A DNA stretch of 53,724 bases from Rhizobium sp. Q54 (GTDB lineage: Bacteria > Pseudomonadota > Alphaproteobacteria > Rhizobiales > Xanthobacteraceae), in contig CAMBQQ010000013.1 of NCBI GenBank assembly GCA_945870035.1, forward strand, positions 1-53,724, given 5' to 3'. Below are positions 27,344 to 36,438 of the stretch, in pieces. The notes under the pieces are model-generated. The model did not search any database. It was given only the letters and a program-made list of their open reading frames with translations, and had not been told where the DNA came from. Position 1 is the stretch's first letter, and every line of letters begins with the position of its first letter. A program made the position numbers and the translations under genes.

Positions 27344-28875
27344 GGCGCGGCCTTGCCGCCGGACGGCGGGCCGACCAGATAGCCGTTATTGGCATTGGCC
27401 GCCGCGACCGCCAGTTCATATTGTGATTCTTCGAACGCATAGATGCGGTAGAGCGGCTCGCCTTGCGCGACGCGGTCGCCAATCTTCTTGAACAACCTGA
27501 TGCCGGCGCCCTTGTCGATCGGCGCGCCGGCGCTGCGCGCCAGCCGGTTGAGGCAGAGGCAATCGATCGAGTCGACAATGCCATCATGCGTCGCCTTGAT
27601 ATCGGCGGTAAAGCTGCCGAGATCGGTGCGGCACCCCGACGGGCCCTGCGCGTCGATGATCTTCTCCATCTGCTTGAGCGCGGCGCCACTGTCGAGCAGT
27701 TCGCGGGCGCGGGCGTATCCTTTGCCGCCGCGCAGTTCGGGATCGTATTCAAGCAGGTGGGCAGCCAGCCGCAGCGACTTTTCGCGCAGGTCCCGCGGCG
27801 CGTCCGCCGCGTTGCCCAGCACCGCCATCACGTCCTGCGCTTCCAGTACCGGACCGATGCCGTTGCCGATCGGCTGGCGCCCGTCGGTCGTAATCACCTC
27901 GACGGCAATGCCGAAATGGTCGCCGACGAATTCGAACAGCTTGCGCAGCCGCATCGCCTCCGCTGCCGTCGTCAGCTTGGCGGAGGGCCCGACCGGCAGG
28001 TCGATCAAAAGATGCGTCGAGCCGGCGGCGATCTTCTTCGACATGATCGAGGCCACCATCTGCTCCCGCGTATCGAGACTGAGCGGCCGCTCCACCGAAA
28101 TGAGAATGTCGTCGGCGGGCGACAGGTTCACATGGCCGCCCCAGACCAGGCAGCCGTGGCAGGCCGCCACCACTTCCTTCATCTCCTCGACGCTGAGATC
28201 GACGCGCGCCAGCACTTCCATCGTGTCGGCGGTGCCGGCCGGCGAGGTAATGGCGCGCGACGAGGTTTTCGGAATCGTCAGCCCATGGGCCGCAACGATC
28301 GGCACCACGATCATCGAGGTACGGTTGCCGGGAATACCGCCGATGCAATGCTTGTCGACGACGATGGGCCGGTCCCACGTCAACTGCGTGCCGGCCTGCG
28401 CCATCGCATGCGCCAAAGCGAGCAGCTCATCGCTGCTCATGAAGCTGGCCGAGCCGACCAGGAAGGCGGCGATTTCCATGTCCGAGTATCGGTAGTGCGT
28501 GATGTCGTCGATGATGGCGTCGATCTCGGCCGCGGTGAACGAGCGGCCCTGAATCTTGGCGCGCACCGCATCGAGACTGGCCGGTCTGGCCGCCGGCGTG
28601 ATGGTGATCGGCGTCCCGGCCGGTTCGCCGAAGCGGCGGAAGGCCGGTTCGGCGAGGCCGATTTCGTCGACCCCGACCAGGCCGTCATCGGTCAGCAGCA
28701 GCGTCGCCAGCAGCACCTTCGCATCGCGGCGCAGTTCGACCCGGCTGAAGCCGCGATACACGTCGGCGCGCAGCGCCTTGGACCGGCTCGAGATTACGAC
28801 CACATTCTCGCGACCGGTATCGAGATTGATGCGCCGGATCTTGAGCTGCGGGCGCGTGGTTCGGGCGGCGGTCAT
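27340..28875 (-). CDS. AMP phosphorylase/thymidine phosphorylase family protein
   Basis: The 511-residue protein is longer than bacterial DeoA (~440). Its N-terminal ~90-residue beta domain is typical of archaeal AMP phosphorylase. The catalytic core contains [54 protein letters not shown] and [15 protein letters not shown], all matching the AMP-phosphorylase form as I recall it. That enzyme converts a nucleoside 5'-monophosphate and phosphate to base and ribose-1,5-bisphosphate. Thymidine phosphorolysis is the alternative. It is the first gene of the three-gene overlapping operon and is divergent from the PBP gene. Confidence 0.85.
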   Translation of the reverse strand: MTAARTTRPQLKIRRINLDTGRENVVVISSRSKALRADVYRGFSRVELRRDAKVLLATLLLTDDGLVGVDEIGLAEPAFRRFGEPAGTPITITPAARPASLDAVRAKIQGRSFTAAEIDAIIDDITHYRYSDMEIAAFLVGSASFMSSDELLALAHAMAQAGTQLTWDRPIVVDKHCIGGIPGNRTSMIVVPIVAAHGLTIPKTSSRAITSPAGTADTMEVLARVDLSVEEMKEVVAACHGCLVWGGHVNLSPADDILISVERPLSLDTREQMVASIMSKKIAAGSTHLLIDLPVGPSAKLTTAAEAMRLRKLFEFVGDHFGIAVEVITTDGRQPIGNGIGPVLEAQDVMAVLGNAADAPRDLREKSLRLAAHLLEYDPELRGGKGYARARELLDSGAALKQMEKIIDAQGPSGCRTDLGSFTADIKATHDGIVDSIDCLCLNRLARSAGAPIDKGAGIRLFKKIGDRVAQGEPLYRIYAFEESQYELAVAAANANNGYLVGPPSGGKAAP

Positions 28876-29042
28876 CCGGCGTGTTTCCTGGCAAAATCGC
28901 GAAAGAACATAGCATTAGGGGGGCGGCCGCGGTTGATTGAGGTCAAGGGCGGCCACCCCTTAACGACACCTTAAACCCCGCCCGGTAATTTGCCCGAGGA
29001 CCGGCGGCGTGTGTGGCCGCCGGCATGTGTGTGGATCGCGTA

Positions 29043-31142
29043 ATGGCGCAGGGACGCGGAGGATCTGGCGGCCGCCGGGAGCCGGTATTCGACGTATCGC
29101 CCGACGTGCGCGCGGATCCCGCCGATCGTCCGCCCGCCAAACCATCGCCGCGCAAGCCGAAATCGAAACGCAAAAAACGCGGGCCGAAACGCTCGCTGAT
29201 CGGCCGCGCCGCCTATTGGGCGGCGGTCGCCGGGCTGTGGATCGTCATCGGCGGCGCCGGCACGATCGCCTATGTCGGCGCGCATCTGCCGCCGATCCAA
29301 TCGCTGGAAATTCCCAAGCGCCCGCCGTCGATCCAGATCGTCGATATGGACGGCCGCGCGCTCGCCCGCCGCGGCGACATGGCCGGCGAAGTGCTGGCGC
29401 TCAGAGAAATGCCGGCTTACGTGCCGAAGGCTTTCGTCGCCATCGAGGACCGCCGCTTCTACGACCATTACGGCATAGATCCGTTGGGCATCGCGCGGGC
29501 CGTCGTCGCCAACGTTATGCATCGCGGCGTCGCGCAAGGCGGCTCGACGCTGACGCAGCAGCTCGCCAAGAATCTGTTTCTGACGCAGGAGCGCACCCTC
29601 ACCCGCAAAATGCAGGAGGCGCTGCTGGCGGTGTGGCTGGAGCGCAAATTCTCCAAGACACAGATTCTCGAACTCTATCTCAACCGCGTTTATTTCGGCG
29701 CCGGCGCCTATGGCATCGAGCAGGCTTCGCTGCGTTACTTCGGCAAGTCGGCGCGGCAAATGAATGTCGCCGAAGCGGCGATGCTGGCCGGCCTCGTCAA
29801 GTCGCCGTCGCGGCTGGCGCCGACGCGCAACTTCAACGCCGCCGAAAAGCGCGCCAGGATCGTGCTCGCCGCGATGGCCGAACTCGGCTTCATCAGCGCC
29901 GCCAACGAAAAGATCGCGGTGGCCAAGCCGCCGCGCATCGTCGCGCAAGGCAGCAACGGCGCGGTCAACTACGTCGCCGACTGGATCATGGACGCGCTCA
30001 ACGACACGCTCGGCCATATCGAGGAAGACCTGATCGTCTACACCACCATCAACGCCAAAATGCAGGCCAGCGCCGAGATTTCGCTAGCCGACGAGCTTTC
30101 CGCCAAGGGCGTCAAGGCCGGCATCGAGCAGGGCGCGCTGATTGCGATGACCCCCGATGGCGCGGTACGCGCCATGGTCGGCGGCCGCGACTATGCCGAG
30201 AGCCAGTTCAACCGCGCCGTCGCCGCCAAGCGCCAGCCCGGCTCGGCGTTCAAGCCGTTCGTTTATCTCACCGCGCTCGAACACGGCCTGACGCCGGACA
30301 CGGTGCGCCTCGATGGTCCGGTCAAGGTCAAAGGCTGGTCGCCGGAGAACTATACGCACGAATATTTCGGCCCGGTGACGTTGACCAAAGCGCTGGCGAT
30401 GTCGCTCAACACCGTGGCAGTGCGCCTGACCATGGAGGTGACGCCGATGGCGGTGATCCGCACCGCCCATCGTCTCGGCATTGCGTCCAGGCTCGAACCG
30501 AACGCCTCGATCGCGCTCGGCACGTCGGAAGTCTCGCCGCTCGAACTGGTCGGCGCTTTCGCCACCTTTGCCAATGGCGGCTACGCGGTGATGCCGCATG
30601 TCATCGAGCGCGTCACCGGCGCCAAGGGCAAAGAGCTTTATGCGCGCAATCCGCAAGCCCTCGGGCGCGTCGTCGAGGCCCGCTATGTCGGCATGATGAA
30701 CCAGATGATGCAGGAAACGCTGAGCATGGGCACCGCGCATAAGGCGGCGCTGCCGGGGCGGCCCGCCGCCGGCAAGACCGGCACCTCACAGGATTTCCGC
30801 GATGCCTGGTTTGTCGGCTACACCGCCAATCTGGTCACCGGCGTCTGGCTCGGCAATGACGACAATTCGCCGATGAAGAAAGTCACCGGCGGCGGTCTGC
30901 CGGTCGATATCTGGAGCCGCTTCATGCGCGATGGCCATCAAAGCGTGCCGGTCGCCGCATTGCCGAGTGCGCCGCGTGAGGGGCTGTTCACAAATCTGTT
31001 CGGCGGAGCGCAGACGTCACAAAGCCCAACGCCACCCGCGCCGATTGGCGCCTCGCCCCCGGCGGGACAACAGCAGGCCGCGGGCGGCGCCGGCCTCGAT
31101 GGCTGGCTGCTCAACAACCTGTTTGGCCGCAGCCGCAACTAA
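29043..31142 (+). CDS. Class A penicillin-binding protein (PBP1A family)
   Basis: This 699-residue bifunctional cell-wall enzyme has a basic proline-rich cytosolic tail and one membrane anchor at about 55-80. The glycosyltransferase domain carries the catalytic glutamate in AIEDRRFYDHYGID and GGSTLTQQLAKN. The transpeptidase has S401-A-F-K404, S454-L-N456 and K578-T-G. It polymerises and cross-links peptidoglycan in the periplasm. The C-terminus ends in a proline/glutamine-rich linker. The start is uncertain: the frame opens with GTG at 29013 and no clear ribosome site favours either choice. Confidence 0.93.
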   Translation: MAQGRGGSGGRREPVFDVSPDVRADPADRPPAKPSPRKPKSKRKKRGPKRSLIGRAAYWAAVAGLWIVIGGAGTIAYVGAHLPPIQSLEIPKRPPSIQIVDMDGRALARRGDMAGEVLALREMPAYVPKAFVAIEDRRFYDHYGIDPLGIARAVVANVMHRGVAQGGSTLTQQLAKNLFLTQERTLTRKMQEALLAVWLERKFSKTQILELYLNRVYFGAGAYGIEQASLRYFGKSARQMNVAEAAMLAGLVKSPSRLAPTRNFNAAEKRARIVLAAMAELGFISAANEKIAVAKPPRIVAQGSNGAVNYVADWIMDALNDTLGHIEEDLIVYTTINAKMQASAEISLADELSAKGVKAGIEQGALIAMTPDGAVRAMVGGRDYAESQFNRAVAAKRQPGSAFKPFVYLTALEHGLTPDTVRLDGPVKVKGWSPENYTHEYFGPVTLTKALAMSLNTVAVRLTMEVTPMAVIRTAHRLGIASRLEPNASIALGTSEVSPLELVGAFATFANGGYAVMPHVIERVTGAKGKELYARNPQALGRVVEARYVGMMNQMMQETLSMGTAHKAALPGRPAAGKTGTSQDFRDAWFVGYTANLVTGVWLGNDDNSPMKKVTGGGLPVDIWSRFMRDGHQSVPVAALPSAPREGLFTNLFGGAQTSQSPTPPAPIGASPPAGQQQAAGGAGLDGWLLNNLFGRSRN

Positions 31143-31143
31143 C

Positions 31144-31188
31144 GCATGATCCCGAAAAGTGGGGACCGGTTTTCGTACAAGATCATGC
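31144..31188. repeat. Short dispersed palindrome after the PBP gene
   Basis: GCATGATC at 31144-31151 pairs with GATCATGC at 31181-31188, with an inner CGAAAA...TTTTCG arm. This GATCATGC-ended, CCGAAAAGTGG-containing palindrome is a familiar dispersed element of rhizobial genomes. It lies between the convergent PBP and Bcr genes and may serve as a bidirectional 3'-end structure. Confidence 0.75.
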
Positions 31189-31194
31189 GCAATG

Positions 31195-32397
31195 TCATGA
31201 AGGCTTGATGGCGCGGGCGCGAATGCCGCGCGTCGCGATCCACACCAGCAATGTCGCAACGCCCATGAATGCGACCGCGACCGCGACCGGCCAGGCGTTG
31301 TGGCCGAGCAGCGCGCCGACGGTGGCGCCGCATATGGCCGCAACACTCTGTTGAACGAAACCGACCAGCGCCGAAGCAGCCCCCGCGCGTTCCGGAAACG
31401 GCGTCATCGCGCCGGCAATCGACTGCGGCAGCACCATGCCGAGACCGCAAAGATAGACGGCAACCGGCAGTATCAGAGATGTCGCCGAGGTAAATCCGAG
31501 TGCGACCGCAGCCACCATGCCGATGCCACCGGCAGCAAGCGCGCAGCAGCCGAAGCCGATGGTGCGGTCGAGGCCGAGCTTCATCACCAGCCGGGCCGCC
31601 AGATTGGTCCCGATCAGATAACCGATGGCGCTGAGCGCGAAGGCAATGCCGAAACTCATCGGCGTCAAGCCATAGAGATTTTGCAGAACGAAGGACGCAC
31701 CGGAAATCCACGCGAACAATCCAGCATAGCTGCCGGTCGCCAGCGCCATGTAGGACAGATAGGCCGGGTTGCCGGCGACGACGCGATATGACCGCAGCAT
31801 CGAGGCCGGCGAAACCGGCTCGGCGGCGCGCTGCTTGAGCGTTTCCGGCAACACCAGCCAGATGGTCGCAACGCCGGCGATGCCGACGACGAGCAGCGCA
31901 ACGAAGTTCGAGCGCCAGCCGAACGCCGTCTGCAAGATGCCGCCGACCACCGGCGCGATGACCGGCGCCAGCGCCATCGCCGAACCCATCACCGACAGTT
32001 CGCGACCGGCGCGCGGGCCGGCGTAGAGATCGCGCACGATGGCGCGCGCCACCATGATGCAGCCGGAGCCGCCGAGCGCCTGGAGGAAGCGCGCACCGAT
32101 CAGCATGTCGATCGAGGTCGACAGCGCGCAGAACAAAGTCGCCGCCGCGAACAGGCCGAGCGCGGCAAGCAGCACCGGCTTGCGGCCATGCCGGTCCGAG
32201 ATTGGGCCATAGACGATCTGGCCGACGGCGAAGCCGACCAGATAGGTCGAGAGCGTGAGCTGGACCTGCGCCGTGGACGCGGTGAGCGTGCGGGCGATAT
32301 CCGGCAGCGACGGCATGTACATGTCCGTCGACAGCGGCCCGATCGCGGTCAACGCCGCCAGCAAGGCGGTCAGCGCGAAAGTGTCGGGACGCAGCAT
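31195..32397 (-). CDS. Bcr/CflA family multidrug efflux MFS transporter
   Basis: The 400-residue protein has twelve hydrophobic helices and typical Bcr/CflA sequence. GPLSTDMYMPSLPDIARTL follows helix 1, then FAVGQIVYGPISDRHGRKPV (motif A), ARFLQALGGSGCIMVARAIV and APVIAPVVGG (motif C of drug:proton antiporters). It likely exports drugs or small metabolites using the proton gradient. The start has the ATG before LRPDTFALTALLAAL. It is convergent with the PBP gene, separated only by the palindrome. Confidence 0.9.
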   Translation of the reverse strand: MLRPDTFALTALLAALTAIGPLSTDMYMPSLPDIARTLTASTAQVQLTLSTYLVGFAVGQIVYGPISDRHGRKPVLLAALGLFAAATLFCALSTSIDMLIGARFLQALGGSGCIMVARAIVRDLYAGPRAGRELSVMGSAMALAPVIAPVVGGILQTAFGWRSNFVALLVVGIAGVATIWLVLPETLKQRAAEPVSPASMLRSYRVVAGNPAYLSYMALATGSYAGLFAWISGASFVLQNLYGLTPMSFGIAFALSAIGYLIGTNLAARLVMKLGLDRTIGFGCCALAAGGIGMVAAVALGFTSATSLILPVAVYLCGLGMVLPQSIAGAMTPFPERAGAASALVGFVQQSVAAICGATVGALLGHNAWPVAVAVAFMGVATLLVWIATRGIRARAIKPS

Positions 32398-32450
32398 GAT
32401 TGGATTCCAATTTCCGTCATGCCGGGCTTATAGGACGCCGCGTCTAAACG

Positions 32451-33209
32451 CTACTGCATCCCGTAGCGGTGCAGGTCTGCGCCGTGAGCATCGAGCCAGG
32501 CCTTGGCCCGCTTGAAGTCCGGGCAGATGCGCTCAACCTGGCGCCAGAAGGCGCGCGAGTGGTTCATCTCGACCAGATGGGCCGCCTCATGGGCGGCGAG
32601 ATAGTCGAGCACGTAAGGCGGCGCCAGAATGAGCCGCCACGAATACGACAGCACGCCGGTGGTCGAGCACGACCCCCAGCGGCTCGACTGATCGCGGATC
32701 GACACCCGCTTGACGGTGACGCCGAGCGCCGCGGCCGCCTGCTTGCTGGCGGCCTCAAGATCGCGCTTGGCTTGCCGCTTGAGATAATCGCGCACGCGCC
32801 GCGCAACATGCGGACCGGCGCCGGCGACGCAGAGAAGTTGCGCGCCATCGCTGCCTGCTTCGATCCAGGCCGTGCCGCGCGCATGCGGACGATGCTCGAT
32901 ACGATGGTCGATCCCGCGCAGCGGCAACACCGCGCCATCGGCGAAAGGCAAAGGCTGCGGCAGGCGCTGCAAGCGCGCCGCCATCCAGGCGCCGTGCTTC
33001 TCGGCGAATTCGCGCGCCTGTTTGAGGCTGCCGCGCGGCGGCAACGTCAGCACGACTTCGCGCCGAGCCGAATGGATGCGCAAGGTGTAGCGCCGGGCCA
33101 GCCGGTTGCGGCGCAGCTGGACGAGATAGACCTCGCCGTCGAAGGCGACGGTAATGGCCGACGGCTCGCTGGTGCGGCGAGAGAATAAAGCGCGCAGGGC
33201 CAGGGACAT
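32451..33209 (-). CDS. YgjP-like (WLM/M48-type) zinc metallopeptidase
   Basis: The 252-residue protein has the zinc-binding H-E-A-A-H in YLAAHEAAHLVEMNHSRAFW, with a third ligand likely in the NHS. RVSIRDQSSRWGSCSTTGVL precedes it, the signature of the YgjP metallopeptidase family (DUF45). There is no signal peptide, so it is probably cytosolic. The physiological substrate is not known for this family. Its start ATG has only a weak ribosome site. Confidence 0.87.
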   Translation of the reverse strand: MSLALRALFSRRTSEPSAITVAFDGEVYLVQLRRNRLARRYTLRIHSARREVVLTLPPRGSLKQAREFAEKHGAWMAARLQRLPQPLPFADGAVLPLRGIDHRIEHRPHARGTAWIEAGSDGAQLLCVAGAGPHVARRVRDYLKRQAKRDLEAASKQAAAALGVTVKRVSIRDQSSRWGSCSTTGVLSYSWRLILAPPYVLDYLAAHEAAHLVEMNHSRAFWRQVERICPDFKRAKAWLDAHGADLHRYGMQ

Positions 33210-33267
33210 CTTTAATCCGGGTGCGACTCAATGACGTGGCGCGAGTGTGCCACAAGTCATCGCCACC

Positions 33268-33306
33268 GTCATTCCGGGTGCGCGTTTACGAGCGCCGCGG
33301 AATGAC
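33268..33306. repeat. GTCATTCC-type hairpin
   Basis: GTCATTCCG at 33268 pairs with CGGAATGAC ending at 33306, with a G+C-rich interior. It is a short relative of the 19201-19307 element. It sits between the metallopeptidase start and the phaZ stop. Confidence 0.6.
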
Positions 33307-33308
33307 AG

Positions 33309-34688
33309 TCACTTGCGCTTCTTGCCGCCGCCGTGGCCGCCATTATGCGACAGCGCAAAATCGGCGATGCGCGGCTGGATTTCCGAGCGGAACCGCGAGC
33401 CATTGAACACGCCGTAATGGCCGACGCCGAGTTGCATGTAATGCACCTTGTCCTCGGCGGGGATTTTCGAACAGAGCTTGTGCGCCGCTTCGGTCTGGCC
33501 GACGCCGGAAATGTCGTCGTGCTCGCCTTCCACCGTCATCAGCGCGACGCGGCGGATCTTGCTCGGATCGATGCGGCGGCCACGGTGCATCATTTCGCCC
33601 TTCGGCAGCGAATGCTTGATGAACACGGTATCGACGGTTTGCAGATAGAACTCGGCCGACAGATCCATCACCGCCAGATATTCGTCGTAGAAATCGCGGT
33701 GCTTGGTCGCGGAATCGCCGTCGCCCTTGACCAGATGGCGGAACAAATCGCGGTGCGCCTCGAGGTGGCGATCGAGATTCATCGACATGAAGCCGGTGAG
33801 CTGGAGAAAGCCCGGATAGACATCGCGCATGACGCCGGGATGCGGAAACGGCACCTTGGTGATGACGTGGCTGCGGAACCACTCGATGCCCTTCGATTCG
33901 GCGAGCTTGTTGACGGAGGTCGACTTGATGCGCGTGTCGATCGGCCCGCCCATCAAGGTCATCGAATGCGGCACGTAGGGATCGTTGTCGGCTTCCATCA
34001 GCGCGACGGCGGCGAGCACCGGCACCGACGGCTGGCACACCGCGACGACATGCGCGTCGCCTTCCATCATGTGCAGCATGGAGATGATGTAGTCGATGTA
34101 GTCGTCGAGATCGAAACGGCCTTCCGCCACCGGTACCGAACGCGCATTGCGCCAGTCGGTGATGTAGACCTCGTGATTGGGCAGGAACGCTTCGACCGTG
34201 CCGCGCAGCAGCGTTGCGTAGTGGCCCGACATCGGCGCGACGATCAGCATCTTCGGCTGCGGCCGCTTCGGAATGTGTTTGAAGACGCGCTCGAAGTGCA
34301 GCAGCCGGCAGAACGGCCGCTCCCACACCGTATTGATGCGCACCGGCACGCGCTCGCCGCCGACGACGGTATCCTCGATGCCCCATTCCGGCCGTCCGTA
34401 ACGGCGGGTCGAGCGCTCGAACAATTCCATCGCCGCGGCGACCGACTTGCCATAGGTGGTGTGTGCCAGCGGGTTGATCGGATTTTTGAAGAACAGCTTG
34501 GTGGCGTCGGCGAAGGCGCGCGACGGATCGAGCGCGGCGTGGCCCATTTCGTACAGCCAATACATCGGCGTCGCCATCAACGCGCTGCGTTCGCCGGACA
34601 GCGTCGCCGCTCCGTCAAATTCACCAATCGGCATAGGCTTCGGTCCCGGCTTTCGCTGCGCTGCGGCAGACTGTCGTTTTTCACTCAT
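33309..34688 (-). CDS. phaZ: Intracellular polyhydroxyalkanoate depolymerase
   Basis: The 459-residue cytosolic alpha/beta-hydrolase mobilises stored PHB granules. The nucleophile elbow reads AVCQPSVP with C218 where lipases have serine, as in the intracellular PhaZ1 family. A catalytic histidine is likely in GVGHYGVFNGSRFR and an aspartate in VEGEHDD. The N-terminal ~40 residues are an extension before the conserved MYWLYEMGHAAL. The C-terminus is short, glycine- and lysine-rich (GGHGGGKKRK). No PHA synthase or phasin is near. It is read as a single gene. Confidence 0.92.
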   Translation of the reverse strand: MSEKRQSAAAQRKPGPKPMPIGEFDGAATLSGERSALMATPMYWLYEMGHAALDPSRAFADATKLFFKNPINPLAHTTYGKSVAAAMELFERSTRRYGRPEWGIEDTVVGGERVPVRINTVWERPFCRLLHFERVFKHIPKRPQPKMLIVAPMSGHYATLLRGTVEAFLPNHEVYITDWRNARSVPVAEGRFDLDDYIDYIISMLHMMEGDAHVVAVCQPSVPVLAAVALMEADNDPYVPHSMTLMGGPIDTRIKSTSVNKLAESKGIEWFRSHVITKVPFPHPGVMRDVYPGFLQLTGFMSMNLDRHLEAHRDLFRHLVKGDGDSATKHRDFYDEYLAVMDLSAEFYLQTVDTVFIKHSLPKGEMMHRGRRIDPSKIRRVALMTVEGEHDDISGVGQTEAAHKLCSKIPAEDKVHYMQLGVGHYGVFNGSRFRSEIQPRIADFALSHNGGHGGGKKRK

Positions 34689-34764
34689 ACCGTCAACTTA
34701 ACGCCCAACTCCTTTGAATCGTCTTACGATCCACAAAATAAAGCGAAACCAAGTACTTAGATAC

Positions 34765-35577
34765 CTAGTCGGCGCCCTGCAACAGGGTCCCCTGGGTCCG
34801 CGCGCTGGTCAAAAGCCTGAGGAAAGCGAATACCGCGAGCGCGAACAGCACCACGTTAAAGGCCAGGGCTTCAAGCATCAGGTCGGCGCGGAAGACATGG
34901 TCGATCAACAGCGCCCGCATGCCCTCGAAGACATAGGTCGGCGGCAGGCTCCAGGCGACATATTGCAGCCAGCCCGGCAGCACCGCGACCGGGTAATAGA
35001 CGCAGGTCAGCGGCAGAAACAAAAACATGATGGTCCAGGCCATGCTCTCGGCGCCCAGACCGTTGCGCAGCAAAAGCCCGGCAACGAAGATGCCGATCGC
35101 CCAGCTCGTCAGAATCAAATTGACGAAGAAGGCGGCGAGCGCCAGCCCCATCGACCACAGATTGAAGCCGAAGAAGGCGATGGCGAGGAACGTCACCGGG
35201 ATCATGCCGATCGACAGCCGCACGATGCTCATGATCATCAGGGCCGAGATGAATTCGGCCGGCCGCAGCGGCGACATCATCAGGTTACCGAGATTGCGCG
35301 CCCACATTTCCTCGAGAAACGAAATCGAGAAGCCGAGTTGGCCGCGAAACAGAATGTCCCACAGCAGCACCGCGCCGATGAAGACGCCGGCGGCATTGGC
35401 AAAGTAGCCGGAGTTCTGCGAGACATAGGTTTGCAGGAAGCCCCACATCAGCATCTGCACGGCCGGCCAGTAAACCAGATCGAGCAGACGCGGCCAGGAC
35501 GAGATCAGCAGATACCAATAGCGCCGCACCATCGCCGCGGTGCGGTTGAAGGAGAATTCAAAAGCGGAGGGGGTCAT
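34765..35577 (-). CDS. ABC-2 type transporter permease
   Basis: This 270-residue membrane protein has six hydrophobic segments and an N-terminal amphipathic stretch (FNRTAAMVRRYWYLLISSWP). It carries LEEMWARNLGNLMMSPLRP, the cytoplasmic coupling loop of ABC-2 exporters of the NodJ/drug-export class. Its ATG overlaps the stop of the ATPase gene by 4 bases (ATGA). It would export a lipid, polysaccharide or drug; the substrate is not apparent. Confidence 0.87.
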   Translation of the reverse strand: MTPSAFEFSFNRTAAMVRRYWYLLISSWPRLLDLVYWPAVQMLMWGFLQTYVSQNSGYFANAAGVFIGAVLLWDILFRGQLGFSISFLEEMWARNLGNLMMSPLRPAEFISALMIMSIVRLSIGMIPVTFLAIAFFGFNLWSMGLALAAFFVNLILTSWAIGIFVAGLLLRNGLGAESMAWTIMFLFLPLTCVYYPVAVLPGWLQYVAWSLPPTYVFEGMRALLIDHVFRADLMLEALAFNVVLFALAVFAFLRLLTSARTQGTLLQGAD

Positions 35578-36329
35578 GCCATCACCTCGCGATCCCGGCC
35601 GCGCGCGACGTCAAGGAACACATCCTCCAGCGTCTCGCGGCTGTAGCGAGTCAAAAGTCGCGCCGGCGTATCGTCATCCTCGACGCGGCCTTTCTTCATG
35701 ATGATGACCCGCTCGCACATGCGCTCGACCTCGTTCATGTTGTGCGAGGCGAGCAAAATGGTGGCGCCGGTCTCGGCGCGGTAGCGCTCGAGATGGGTGC
35801 GCACCCAGTCCGCCGTGTCGGGATCGAGCGAGGCGGTCGGCTCGTCGAGCAGCAGTACGTCGGGCTTGTTCAACAGCGACTTGGCCAGCGACACCCGCGT
35901 CTTCTGCCCGGCCGACAATTTGCCGGCGGGACGATCGAGAAAATCCGCCAGATCGAGATCGGCGGCGAGTTGCGCAATGCGGCCGGCGATATCGGCCACG
36001 CCGTAAAGCTGCGCAAAGACCGACAGGTTCTGCCGCACGGTCAGCCGCATCGGCATGTCGACATAGGGGCTTTCGAAATTCATCCGGTGCAAAACACGAT
36101 AACGCTGCTTCGGCATTTGCGCGCCCAGCACTGACACGCTGCCTTCGGTCGGCGAGACCAGCCCCATGATCATGGCGATGGTCGTGGTCTTGCCGGCGCC
36201 ATTGCCGCCGAGCAGGCCGGTGATGCTGCCGGGCGGAAGCTGGAACGAAATGCCGTCGACGGCGGTCGCCGCTTTGTAACGCTTGACCAGTTTGTCGACG
36301 GCGATCGCGGCGGGTGATTCAAGGTCCAT
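35574..36329 (-). CDS. ABC-2 type transporter ATP-binding protein
   Basis: This 251-residue ATPase has Walker A GGNGAGKTT, signature LSAGQKTRVSLAKSLL (the second G of LSGGQ is replaced by A), Walker B VLLLDEPTASLD and switch LASHNMNEVERM. The frame runs about 105 codons further upstream without similarity, so I start at ATG 36329. It pairs with the overlapping permease gene. The ATPase start and the regB start are divergent, 109 bases apart. Confidence 0.9.
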   Translation of the reverse strand: MDLESPAAIAVDKLVKRYKAATAVDGISFQLPPGSITGLLGGNGAGKTTTIAMIMGLVSPTEGSVSVLGAQMPKQRYRVLHRMNFESPYVDMPMRLTVRQNLSVFAQLYGVADIAGRIAQLAADLDLADFLDRPAGKLSAGQKTRVSLAKSLLNKPDVLLLDEPTASLDPDTADWVRTHLERYRAETGATILLASHNMNEVERMCERVIIMKKGRVEDDDTPARLLTRYSRETLEDVFLDVARGRDREVMA

Positions 36330-36438
36330 GATGGCCCAGATGTGACGCTCCGTTGCGTCAAGCGCAAGGGCTTCCGCTCCACGACGCGACCTTGTGGGCA
36401 ATTGGTGCCGGCCGCCGCGAACCGCTACACTCCGGGCC

